From NCBI GenBank assembly GCA_900547955.1, contig URIR01000019.1, forward strand, positions 1-35,319: a stretch of 35,319 nucleotides of DNA, given 5' to 3'. This document shows, piece by piece, positions 13,887-21,063 of this stretch (the stretch's first letter is position 1; each line of letters begins with the position of its first letter). This stretch comes from an uncultured Eubacteriales bacterium. Its GTDB lineage: Bacteria; Bacillota; Clostridia; Christensenellales; QALW01. The position numbers and the translations under genes are program-made. The notes beneath the pieces are model-generated. The model was given only the letters and a program-made list of their open reading frames with translations. It was not told the origin of the DNA and did not search any database.

Positions 13887-15032
13887 CAAGCAGCGCAGAT
13901 AAAATACATAGGAGTAAACGACAAGAACATTGATTTATTTGAAGGGCAGTATCCGGTGCCCAACGGAGTATCCTATAACTCCTATTTAATACTAGACGAA
14001 AAAACAGCCGTTATGGATACAGCAGATGTACGAACAGCAGACCAATGGCTCCAAAACCTGGAACTGGCTCTGGCTGGAAAGGAACCTGATTACCTGATTA
14101 TTTCCCACATGGAACCCGACCACGCCGGCAGTCTGGAGCTGGCAGCTAAAAAATATCCTCAAATGAAGCTTGCGGGAAATGCCAAAACCTTTAATATGGT
14201 ATCTCAATTTTTTGATATAGATTTATCCGACAGAACGGTAACGGTACAGGAGGGAGACCAAATAAAGCTGGGCAGCCGGACGCTGCGCTTTTATATGGCG
14301 CCAATGGTGCATTGGCCTGAGGTTATGGTAGCATATGAGGAAACTGAGGGCATACTCTTTTCAGCGGACGCCTTTGGCAAATTCGGCGCTTTGGACATTA
14401 CTGAAGAATGGACAGACGAAGCGCGGCGCTATTATTATAATATAGTAGGCAAATACGGGCTCCAGGCGCAGGCGCTTTTAAAAAAGGCCGCCGGACTAAA
14501 TATAACGGCTATATATCCCCTGCACGGGCCTGTGCTCAAGAACAATTTGAACTGCTACATTGAAAAATACAAGCTTTGGAGCAGCTATACCCCCGAAGAA
14601 AAAGGCGTATTTATCGCCTACGCTTCCATTTATGGACATACTGCCCGGGCGGCCTCGGCCTTATCCGATATGCTTACGCGGCGCGGAATTAAATCAACCC
14701 TGCTGGATTTAGCCAGGACAGACGTTTCTTACTGCGTAGCCCAGGCGTTCAAATATGATAAGATGGTGCTGGCCTCCGCTTCGTATGACGGCGGCATATT
14801 CCCGCCCATGGAAGAATTTCTCCATCATTTGAAAGCCAAGACCTACCGTTCCCGCAGAGTAGGCATAATTGAAAACGGCACCTGGGCGCCCAGCGCCGCC
14901 AAGGGGATAAAGGAACTGCTTGGCCAAATGAAGGACGTCTCAATATACGAACCGGTAATAACTATAAAATCTGCTGCGGATACTAAGGTTTTCGACCAGC
15001 TTGAACAGCTGGCAGACTCTTTAAAGGAATAA
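13884..15032 (+). CDS. FprA-family A-type flavoprotein (flavodiiron protein)
   Basis: 382 residues. The N-terminal metallo-beta-lactamase-like domain shows the complete diiron ligand set: H75-x-E77-x-D79-H80, H143, D162 and H214. The C-terminal flavodoxin domain begins near 243 (FIAYASIYGHTARAA) and binds FMN. Family members reduce O2 to water or NO to N2O in anaerobes, fed by rubredoxin. No rubredoxin or reductase is fused or adjacent, so this is the minimal class A form and uses a partner encoded elsewhere. It is monocistronic, convergent with the GNAT-like gene across a cloverleaf cluster. A protective role against oxygen fits a strict anaerobe. Confidence 0.93.
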   Translation: MQAAQIKYIGVNDKNIDLFEGQYPVPNGVSYNSYLILDEKTAVMDTADVRTADQWLQNLELALAGKEPDYLIISHMEPDHAGSLELAAKKYPQMKLAGNAKTFNMVSQFFDIDLSDRTVTVQEGDQIKLGSRTLRFYMAPMVHWPEVMVAYEETEGILFSADAFGKFGALDITEEWTDEARRYYYNIVGKYGLQAQALLKKAAGLNITAIYPLHGPVLKNNLNCYIEKYKLWSSYTPEEKGVFIAYASIYGHTARAASALSDMLTRRGIKSTLLDLARTDVSYCVAQAFKYDKMVLASASYDGGIFPPMEEFLHHLKAKTYRSRRVGIIENGTWAPSAAKGIKELLGQMKDVSIYEPVITIKSAADTKVFDQLEQLADSLKE

Positions 15033-15062
15033 AAATTTATTCCGCAATATTTTTAAGAACAT

Positions 15063-15361
15063 GGGCAGGGGGTTTTGCATGCAAAACCCCCTGCCCGCTC
15101 GCTTAGGGCGTCCCCCTTTTTTTAAAGGGGGACGCCCTAAGCGAGCGGCTCAATGACGGCGGCGTTTGCGGCCTTCCGGCCGCTGGGCCGGGCCTTAAAG
15201 GCCCGGCCCAGGCAGGCGCGCATGCGCGCCTGCCAAACGCCGCCGCCATTGCGCCGCTCATGCCCGTTCTCCGGCTTAAATTAAGCCGGAGAACGGGCGC
15301 TCTGCTATAAAAACTGCATAAATACAGCGGGCATGCCTTAAATATTAAGGCATGCCCGCTG
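15063..15361. repeat. Hairpin array with cloverleaf element 2
   Basis: Between convergent genes. In order: a perfect 34-nt palindrome (15063-15096); a 23-bp hairpin (15097-15146); cloverleaf with outer stem 15143-15168/15234-15259 (26 bp, two mismatches) enclosing hairpins 15169-15182, 15184-15210 (GGCCGGGCC) and 15211-15234 (GGCAGGCGCGCA palindrome); a hairpin at 15262-15298; a 17-bp hairpin at 15325-15361. The 23-bp hairpin and the cloverleaf stem overlap by 4 nt, so they could compete. Confidence 0.88.
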
Positions 15362-15401
15362 CAGCCATATATAAAAATACCCCTATATTAAGCAATAACC
15401 C

Positions 15402-16526
15402 CTATTGCTCTATAGCTTTAACATAGCAGCGCCTACGCTTATGCTTTCGAGTCTCAAACCGCTTCCACTGCGACTGCACCTGCTCGTTAAGCTCCAGCTC
15501 AGGCCCGGTTTCAGCCAGCTTAATCCCAAACTCTACTGCGCTTTTATACATATCCGAGATAAGAATACTGTTTACGCCCTTATTCTGGTAATCCTTCCTT
15601 ACTGCCACCAAAAGCAATTCAAGCGTATCATTTTTATGTATGGAACGCAGTATGCGATACCAGCCTAGAGGAAAAAGACGGCCCTTGCTCTTTATGGACG
15701 CTTCAGCCATAGAGGGCGCCGCTATGCCAAAGCCCACGACGTCGTCCTGCTCGTTTAAAACAACAGAAACAAATTTAGGATTCAAAATAATCTTAAACTG
15801 GTTCTTGTAAAATTCTACCTGGCCTTGATTAAGAGGCACAACTCCGTATAAATCAGCATAGGCCTCGTTAAGCAGGTCGAATATCTTATCCACATAGGGA
15901 AACGCATCTTTTATGCTGTTAATTTCCAGCCGGCGCAGCTTTAATTTGCGCATTATTCCCTCTGAAACCTTGACTATCTTTTCATCCAGCTTGTCGGGCA
16001 TCTTTATCTGCATTTCCACCCAATCAGCGTCCTTTCTGAATCCAAGCTGTTCAAGATGCTCCGCATAATAGGGATAATTATATGAGGTAATAAAAAGATC
16101 CATCTCCTCAAAGCCCTCTACCAGCAGCCCCTGCTTATCCATATCGCAGAACCCGATAGGACCGGTTATTTCATCGGCGCCCTTTGATTTGCCCCATGCT
16201 TCTATATCAGATATCAGGGCCTTAGTCACCTCTATATCGTCTATTACGTCCCAGCGGTTGAAGCGCACGCGGTGCCTGCCCCATTTTTCATTATAGGCGT
16301 GGTTGAGTATACCGCAAATCCGCCCTGCCAACACTCCGTCCTTATATGCCAGCATGGGCCGCGCTTCACAGTATTCAAACGCTGCGTTCTTCTTGGGATT
16401 AAGCGTATCCGCCTCGTCCATATAAAGACTGGGGACATAATACGGGCAATCCGCATACAGCTTACTGGGAAACTGAATAAATTCCTTTAGGTCAGCTTTA
16501 TTTCTGACCTCCTTGAGCTCTATCAT
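15402..16526 (-). CDS. GNAT-fold N-acetyltransferase-like protein
   Basis: 374 residues from the ATG at 16526. An ATG two codons upstream leaves only 1 nt after AGAAGG, whereas Met at 16526 gives 7 nt. The C-terminal half has a GNAT-like core (VVLNEQDDVVGFGIAAPSM, then LELLLVAVRKDYQNKGVNSI with an acetyl-CoA-loop-like Q/R-x-x-G-x segment). The N-terminal half (ITGPIGFCDMDKQGLLVEGF) is typical of large uncharacterised GNAT-related proteins. No membrane segment. Substrate unknown. It has its own promoter and is convergent with the flavodiiron gene. Confidence 0.75.
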   Translation of the reverse strand: MIELKEVRNKADLKEFIQFPSKLYADCPYYVPSLYMDEADTLNPKKNAAFEYCEARPMLAYKDGVLAGRICGILNHAYNEKWGRHRVRFNRWDVIDDIEVTKALISDIEAWGKSKGADEITGPIGFCDMDKQGLLVEGFEEMDLFITSYNYPYYAEHLEQLGFRKDADWVEMQIKMPDKLDEKIVKVSEGIMRKLKLRRLEINSIKDAFPYVDKIFDLLNEAYADLYGVVPLNQGQVEFYKNQFKIILNPKFVSVVLNEQDDVVGFGIAAPSMAEASIKSKGRLFPLGWYRILRSIHKNDTLELLLVAVRKDYQNKGVNSILISDMYKSAVEFGIKLAETGPELELNEQVQSQWKRFETRKHKRRRCYVKAIEQ

Positions 16527-16566
16527 ATTCATACCTTCTTATAAAAAAATTAATAATTGCTTAATT

Positions 16567-16595
16567 ATTTTATTATAACTTAGCGCTAAAGTCAA
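16567..16595 (-). promoter_or_regulatory. Promoter of the GNAT-like gene with palindromic spacer
   Basis: On the minus strand TTGACT (16590-16595), 17-bp spacer, TAAAAT (16567-16572). The spacer contains the perfect palindrome TTAGCGCTAA, a possible operator. Confidence 0.65.
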
Positions 16596-16599
16596 GGAA

Positions 16600-16880
16600 C
16601 TACAAAACACCTTTAATATAAACATGATATTAGTATTCAGACGCCTCAGGACGCAGTAATTTGCATATTAAAGCGTTGCTTCTGCTCCATGCGTCTCTAC
16701 GCCGATTGAAGAAAGCAAAGAAATTATCCCTCAGCGTGTATTTCCCTGTAAAACGAGGGTATGCAGCGCCTGTAAAAGCCGCTTATACCAATACGAATTA
16801 AGCGGCGAAAAAAAGGCGGCTATAGGATAGTGCTCATAAAACAGTAAAATAGCGATTTTGCGGAAAAGGTATGATTTCGG
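16600..16880. other. Gene-free junk region with a partial repeat R tail
   Basis: No credible gene. The stretch 16732-16768 (CGTGTATTTCCCTGTAAA then GAGGGTATGCAGC) matches the 3' end of repeat R copies at 13210 and 17746. A hairpin at about 16865-16890 (AAAGGTATGA/TCATACCTTT) includes the stop codon of the recombinase remnant and may be its old terminator. Confidence 0.45.
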
Positions 16881-17700
16881 TCATACCTTTTCTGCTTTTA
16901 TCAGTTCATCAACCGGGATGAAGCCTACAAGGTCATACTCAATGTGCGCCTTCTGTTTCCGCTTGCCGCTGGACTTGTCGGGGGCTTCCACATAGATGCC
17001 CTTTACAAGCTCTCTGAGGGCGTAGGACGTGAGTTCCCGGAGGGTGGTGTACTTCTTCACCCTTCGGATGAACACTTTAAAATTCTGTATCTTTTGTTCC
17101 TGTGCCTTGATTTCCTCTTGCAGCTTATTGACCTCGGTTTTCAGCTCGGTCTGCTCGTTTTCGTAGGTGGCGCTCATCATAGCATATCGCTCGTCACTCA
17201 GCTTACCGTTGGCGTTGTCCTCGTAGGTTTTGAGGAAAAGGCGGTCAAGCTCGGCCATTCGTCTTTCAGCCTGTGTCAAACGCTTCTTGTGTACCCGAAT
17301 TGCTTCCTCGCTCTGTAATTGGAGCATCTATCCCATCTCACGGCGGAAATATCCTTCGTAATGGGTCACGATGGATATGACTGACTCCATGTGTTTCCAG
17401 ACCATACTCTACAAGGTTACGGCACGAACATAATGCCCGCTGCACTTGTCCTTATTGCCGCGATTGGTAGAGCAGATGAAGAAGTCCTGCCGCTTTTCAA
17501 AGCGGCTTGTGGTGGAATAATAGAGCTTCTGCTTGCAATCGGCAAAGAACACCAGGCCGGAGAAGATACTGCTCTTGCCCGTTGCCGTTCTGCGATGCCG
17601 CTGCTGCCTAATTTCCTGCACCTTGTCAAAGACTTCCTGCGTGATGATGGCAGGGTGCGTGCCATAGAGAAAGCCTTTTGATTTTCAATGGGGTTTGGTC
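16881..17700 (-). pseudogene. C-terminal half of a large serine recombinase, with two in-frame stops
   Basis: Reading leftward from about 17700: YGTHPAIITQEVFDKVQEIR, a zinc-ribbon region with one cysteine already lost (SGLVFFADCKQKLYY ... CSTNRGNKDKCSGHY), TAG at 17409-17411, 26 more codons, TAG at 17328-17330, then the coiled coil and C-terminus (AEKV end; YDLVGFIPVDELIKAEKV is typical of the DUF4368 tail). This is the downstream half of a Tn4451/Tn5397-type large resolvase. Two TAG codons and the missing cysteine show it is dead. The matching N-terminal half lies at 18347-18850, separated by unrelated DNA. Confidence 0.85.
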
Positions 17701-17745
17701 TGCCTTGAAAATGAAGAAATTCTCTCCGTTTGAGGTCTCCAGAGT

Positions 17746-17871
17746 CAGAAGGCATAAAATCTGCGTCATGCAAGGCGCTTGTTACCGGGCGTACATGGAG
17801 CGAAAGCAACGCAGCAGGACCCAGATTTTATGCCTTCTGACCGTGTAGTTCCTTGTAAACTGAGGGTAAAT
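17746..17871. repeat. Dispersed repeat R, copy 2, with 18-bp terminal inverted repeat
   Basis: CAGAAGGCATAAAATCTG (17746-17763) is the exact inverse of 17822-17839. Between them lie CCGGGCGTACATG and AAAGCAACGCAGCAG, shared with copy 1, and the tail TTCCTTGTAAA-GAGGGTA follows to 17871. The terminal repeats and dispersed copies suggest a small non-autonomous insertion or a structured RNA gene. It sits inside the recombinase remnant. Confidence 0.7.
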
Positions 17872-17899
17872 CAGCTGATCCGACTTCAATCACTTGTAC

Positions 17900-18343
17900 T
17901 TATTCCCAGCGATTTTGCTCTCTGTGGCAACCATGACAATTACAGTCATGACGCTGCAGGCGTGTCTTAATTCCCCATAGATAGTATCCGCGCCTGTTGA
18001 ACAGACCTGGCCTGTGTTCTTGGAGGTACGTTTTCCGTAGTCTCCCGTGCTTGCCGAGAGTTTCGGTAGCCGCTACCGAAAATGCGATATTAGGGATGAA
18101 GCAGTCCCCGTTAGCGGTGTAAGTCAGCTTGGGGTTGTGTTTACTCATAATGCGTTCCTCCGTCAAATGAATGGATAATAATCCCTGCTTTTTCACCACA
18201 GGAGCCTCGATGGGCACTCGATACATAGCAGACCATTGGCCCCGTGAAAAGTGATAGGCATCCCAGCTTTTAGTTGTTTCAGACGCTTTTTGACCAGCTT
18301 TGTCGGAGGTAACAGCGATGCCATGTCCTGCGTGTATAGTCAT
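17900..18343 (-). pseudogene. TnpV-like transposon protein remnant
   Basis: The frame contains MSKHNPKLTYTANGDCFIPN and GKHGRLRKTYLQEHRPGLFN, the recognisable start of TnpV proteins found in clostridial mobile elements. After that point homology is lost and other frames take over, so it is frameshifted or truncated. The first 70 codons of the open frame are not TnpV-like. It lies between the two recombinase halves. Confidence 0.65.
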
Positions 18344-18346
18344 TCT

Positions 18347-18850
18347 TTATGAGAGGGTGTCATTGAACCAATTCCTGATTCCTGCAAAATCGTTGTCAAT
18401 GCTGTTAGGGTCGATGATGTCGTAGTTGTCATTGATGGCAATGAAGCGTACCCCGTGTTCGGCAAAAGTGAAGTTGATGAACATACCCGCCATAGCGGAA
18501 TTTCTTGAAAAGCGGCTGAGGTCTTTAACGATGATGGTCGATACTCTGTCAGCTTCCACCTCGGCGAGCATTTTCTGAAATCCGGGTCTGTTGAAATCAG
18601 TCCCGCTATAAACGTCGTCCACGAAAAACGAGAGGTTCGTGAAGCTGTGTTCACGGGCGTAGGTTTCGAGGATTCTTCTTTGATTGGTCACGGAATTACT
18701 CTCGCCATCCAGAGCATCCTCCTGCGAAAGTCTGCAATAGAGCGCGGTAATTTTGTCTGCTGCCCTTAACATATTTTTGTCCTTCTTCGGTTGGGCAACT
18801 GTCTGTACAGGATTGGATTCTTGAGTTATATCAAAAGAGGATTCGTTCAT
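18347..18850 (-). pseudogene. N-terminal catalytic part of a large serine recombinase
   Basis: 167 codons. After a 30-residue leader comes the resolvase domain: ITALYCRLSQEDALDGESNS (the catalytic Ser is in the R-L-S motif), FVDDVYSGTDFNRPGF, and IIVKDLSRFSRN. The frame stops at residue 167 (GIRNWFNDTLS), before the recombinase domain would begin. Its start overlaps the upstream gene's stop by ATGA. With the fragment at 16881-17700 it once formed a full large resolvase. Confidence 0.85.
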
Positions 18851-19230
18851 TCTTCGCCATCCTCCATGATATCAGTTTCATCATTGGCGGCTTGATGCTG
18901 CATAATGCATTTGAGCTTTTTATCAAGGGTCTCCGTACCCTCATAGCTGCCTGTTATCGTGAACTCCGCACCGCCGATTTCTTCCGTAATGGTGATTTCG
19001 GGAAGCCAAAAGGCGGACGTATTTTTGACTTCGATGTTGCCCTTATCGTCAAAGGAAACATCTCGCTTGGGAGCAGCATCGGGACGAGGCCTGACTTTGA
19101 AATATGGGTTGGGGTTGGTGAAGTGGTATTCGGGGATGGGAGCAGCTTCATCGTCTGCGCCTGCATCAAAATCCTCATCCTCCATAATCTCTTTTAATTC
19201 CTCGTCCGTCAACTCAATCATATCGTCCAT
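18847..19230 (-). CDS. Small acidic element protein upstream of the recombinase
   Basis: 127 residues, very acidic at both ends (ELTDEELKEIMEDEDFDAG and DETDIMEDGEE), with a central block ITITEEIGGAEFTITGSYEG that looks like a small beta domain. No catalytic motif or membrane segment. It overlaps the recombinase start by 4 nt, so it was translationally coupled to it and belongs to the same dead element. Family not recognised. Confidence 0.6.
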   Translation of the reverse strand: MDDMIELTDEELKEIMEDEDFDAGADDEAAPIPEYHFTNPNPYFKVRPRPDAAPKRDVSFDDKGNIEVKNTSAFWLPEITITEEIGGAEFTITGSYEGTETLDKKLKCIMQHQAANDETDIMEDGEE

Positions 19231-19388
19231 CGTAAATATCGCTCATTTTGATTTTTGGACTCACTTCGCTAAGCCTCCTTTTCGTTCAATCGCTTCGATT
19301 CGTTTTACACAAAATATCGTAGGATATGCCCACTTTTGAATAGCGCACTACAGGGCAGAAAATAAACGATTTTCAACCCTTATACGCA

Positions 19389-19428
19389 CAAAAACAGACG
19401 ACACCCAACTGAAGTTGAATGTCGTCTG
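19389..19428 (-). terminator. Terminator downstream of rplL
   Basis: CAGACGACA...CAAC pairs with GTTGAATGTCGTCTG (19395-19428); the minus strand continues TTTTTG. It is 120 nt beyond the rplL stop and probably ends the rplJL transcript. Confidence 0.65.
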
Positions 19429-19550
19429 CTTGTTTCCAATCCTGCTTAACAGATGCCGTAATTCGTAATTTTGGGTGAATTACTGTCTTACGGACACTCT
19501 GCAATAGCCGCGCTTTTTCTCTAAATACTTGAAATATTCAGACCTAAAAA

Positions 19551-19922
19551 TTACTTAACCTCTACGGTTGCTCCCGCTTCGGTCAGCTTAGCCTTAGCAG
19601 CCTCAGCCTCATCCTTGGGAACGCCTTCTTTAATGGCCTTAGGAGCAGCCTCAACTAAATCCTTAGCCTCTTTCAGGCCCAGACCGGTTACTTCGCGCAC
19701 AGCCTTAATAACTGCAAGCTTATTAGCGCCCACCTCGGCCAGCACAACGTCAAATTCGGTCTTTTCCTCCTCAGCCGCAGCGGCGGGAGCAGCTCCGGCA
19801 ACACCGGCTACGGCCACAGGAGCGGCCGAAACGCCGAATTCATCTTCAATAGCTTTAACGAGGTCAGCAACCTCAAGAATGGTCATAGATTTAATCGCTT
19901 CTACGATTTCTGCAATTGTCAT
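19551..19922 (-). CDS. rplL: 50S ribosomal protein L7/L12
   Basis: 123 residues, standard length. N-terminal dimerisation domain (MTIAEIVEAIKSMTILEVADLVKAIEDEFGVS), alanine-rich hinge (AAPAAAAEEE), and C-terminal factor-binding domain (VLAEVGANKLAVIKAVREVTGLGLKEAKDLVEAAPKAIKEG). It forms the flexible stalk that recruits translational GTPases. Ribosome site GGAGG 10 nt upstream. It follows rplJ by 27 nt in one operon; the normal next genes rpoB-rpoC are absent, and a dead mobile element follows instead. Confidence 0.98.
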   Translation of the reverse strand: MTIAEIVEAIKSMTILEVADLVKAIEDEFGVSAAPVAVAGVAGAAPAAAAEEEKTEFDVVLAEVGANKLAVIKAVREVTGLGLKEAKDLVEAAPKAIKEGVPKDEAEAAKAKLTEAGATVEVK

Positions 19923-19949
19923 AATTTTATACCTCCATATTTAATAATT

Positions 19950-20450
19950 TCAGGCTTCCTTTTGTTCTTTAACAGCATTAAGCGCACAAGCCAGATTGCG
20001 CACGCTTCCCTTAAGCGACCAGAGAATCTTCGTAAGCAGCACGTCCTTGGTAGGCAGCTCGCTGAGCTTCTTAATAACGCTAACGTCTATAACGGCGTTA
20101 TCCATTATACCGCCCTTAGCCTCGGTTTTCTTTGCCTTATTGGCAAAATCGCTGTACACCTTAGCAGCCGTAACGGGGTCATCGTAGCCAAAGGCGAACG
20201 CGCTGGGGCCCTGAAGCATACCGTCCACATCCTTAATGCCCAAATCGGCGGCGGCCCTGCTTACCATGGTGTTCTTCAGCACCTTGTACTCTACTCCGGC
20301 ATTTCTGAACTCTTTTCTGAGCTGAGTATCCTCGCTGACGGTCAGCCCGCGGTAATCTACTATCACAACCGATTTAGCCCTGGATAGCATATCCTTAATC
20401 TCTTCTACCTTCTGGGACTTCAATTCAATAGCAGCCTTAGACATATCCAT
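19950..20450 (-). CDS. rplJ: 50S ribosomal protein L10
   Basis: 166 residues with the L10 signature (KSVVIVDYRGLTVSEDTQLRKEFRNAGVEYKVLKNTM) and a C-terminal helix that binds L7/L12 dimers. It anchors the stalk to 23S rRNA and represses its own operon by binding the leader RNA. GGAGG lies 7 nt before the ATG at 20450. Preceded by a clear L10 leader and consensus promoter; rplKA is not adjacent. Confidence 0.98.
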   Translation of the reverse strand: MDMSKAAIELKSQKVEEIKDMLSRAKSVVIVDYRGLTVSEDTQLRKEFRNAGVEYKVLKNTMVSRAAADLGIKDVDGMLQGPSAFAFGYDDPVTAAKVYSDFANKAKKTEAKGGIMDNAVIDVSVIKKLSELPTKDVLLTKILWSLKGSVRNLACALNAVKEQKEA

Positions 20451-20591
20451 TTACACCTCCTTATAACATTTAGCCAAATAAAAATCTCCCATACGGACAG
20501 CATGAGAGAATAACATACGAAATTATTCTTGCCTCGGCAGGATTTACGCTCAAAGCACCTTCTGTCTATGGTAAGGGAACTATTCATTTGC
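20451..20591 (-). ncRNA. L10 leader (autoregulatory element) with attenuator
   Basis: The minus-strand transcript contains the L10-binding core in order: TAGACAGAAGGTGC, then GAGCGTAAATCCTGCCGAGG, which I recognise from the ribosomal-protein L10 leader family. It ends with a hairpin (20485-20509, GTATGGGAGA arm) followed by TTTTTA (to 20480), an intrinsic terminator. L10 or L10-L12 binding is expected to decide between read-through and termination. Confidence 0.85.
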
Positions 20592-20597
20592 GGTGTT

Positions 20598-20626
20598 AGT
20601 ATAGCATTCTCTTATTAAGCTGTCAA
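20598..20626 (-). promoter_or_regulatory. rplJ-rplL promoter
   Basis: Minus strand TTGACA (20621-20626), 17-bp spacer, TATACT (20598-20603), directly ahead of the L10 leader. Confidence 0.88.
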
Positions 20627-20664
20627 GCATATTAAATGAAGGGGATAAAAATTTTTATAAGAAA

Positions 20665-20790
20665 TGGCGCCCCTTGCCCGGCGCTCCCCGCGGCGTCCGG
20701 CTGGCAAAGCCAGCCGTAGGCCGGGCCTGAGGCCCGGCCAGGCGGCCGAAGGCCGCCGACGCCGCGGGAAGCGCCGGGCAAGGGGCGCCA
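20665..20790. repeat. Cloverleaf element 3a
   Basis: Outer stem 20665-20697 with 20758-20790: 33 bp, one mismatch, inner end GCGGCGTC. Inside: 20698-20716 (CGGCTGGC, AAA loop), 20719-20739 (GGCCGGGCC), 20741-20757 (GGCGGCC, GAA loop), with linkers TA and A. The same order and linkers as the element at 35108. It starts 39 nt upstream of the rplJ -35. Confidence 0.92.
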
Positions 20791-20793
20791 TAA

Positions 20794-20887
20794 GGGGCGG
20801 CTCTTGGCGGCCGCAGGCCGCGGGGCCGAGCCTTCGGCTCGGCCCCAGTCAGGCGCCCATTCGGGCGCCTGACTCAAGAGCCGCCCC
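20794..20887. repeat. Cloverleaf element 3b
   Basis: Outer stem GGGGCGGCTCTTG (20794-20806) with 20875-20887, 13 bp perfect. Inside: 20807-20821 (GCGGCC, GCA loop), 20822-20846 (GGCCGAGCC, TTC loop), 20847-20874 (AGTCAGGCGCCC). No linker between any arms: a perfectly closed four-way junction. Confidence 0.92.
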
Positions 20888-20888
20888 C

Positions 20889-20977
20889 GCCCGCGCGACA
20901 GCCCGAAGGGTCCGGCCGAGCCGAAGGCTCGGCCGGGGGCGGCAGGCGCCGCAGGCGCCTGCCGCCGTCGCGCGGGC
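20889..20977. repeat. Cloverleaf element 3c (one arm degenerate)
   Basis: Outer stem GCCCGCGCGAC (20889-20899) with 20967-20977, 11 bp perfect. The first arm is reduced to CCC-GAA-GGG (20902-20910). The other two are intact: 20912-20936 (GGCCGAGCC, GAA loop) and 20938-20966 (GGCAGGCGCC, GCA loop). Third of three tandem elements. Confidence 0.85.
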
Positions 20978-20995
20978 CGGAATGAATCCCCCCAT

Positions 20996-21026
20996 TAAAA
21001 AGGCCGCGGCCTGAACCGGCCGCGGC
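20996..21026 (-). terminator. Terminator of the surface-protein gene
   Basis: GCCGCGGCC/GGCCGCGGC stem (21003-21026) followed on the minus strand by CTTTTTAATG. A normal terminator, distinct from the cloverleafs next to it. Confidence 0.8.
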
Positions 21027-21063
21027 ATAAAAGCCTTTAAATATTACTGCAAATCAAATTATC

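Noticed and set aside
16881..17411. TAG recoding (two in-frame TAG codons in the recombinase)
   Set aside because: Other genes in the window end normally with TAG, and this fragment has additional damage, so nonsense decay is the simpler reading.
17417..17809. 130-codon minus-strand frame across the recombinase remnant
   Set aside because: Wrong frame relative to the recognisable zinc-ribbon segment; it is a shadow of the pseudogene and repeat R.
20664..21014. Long open frame of 116 codons, and similar frames at 13673-13963 and 20632-20877
   Set aside because: They are produced by GC-rich cloverleaf sequence (no stop codons, A/R/P/G only), with no ribosome site.
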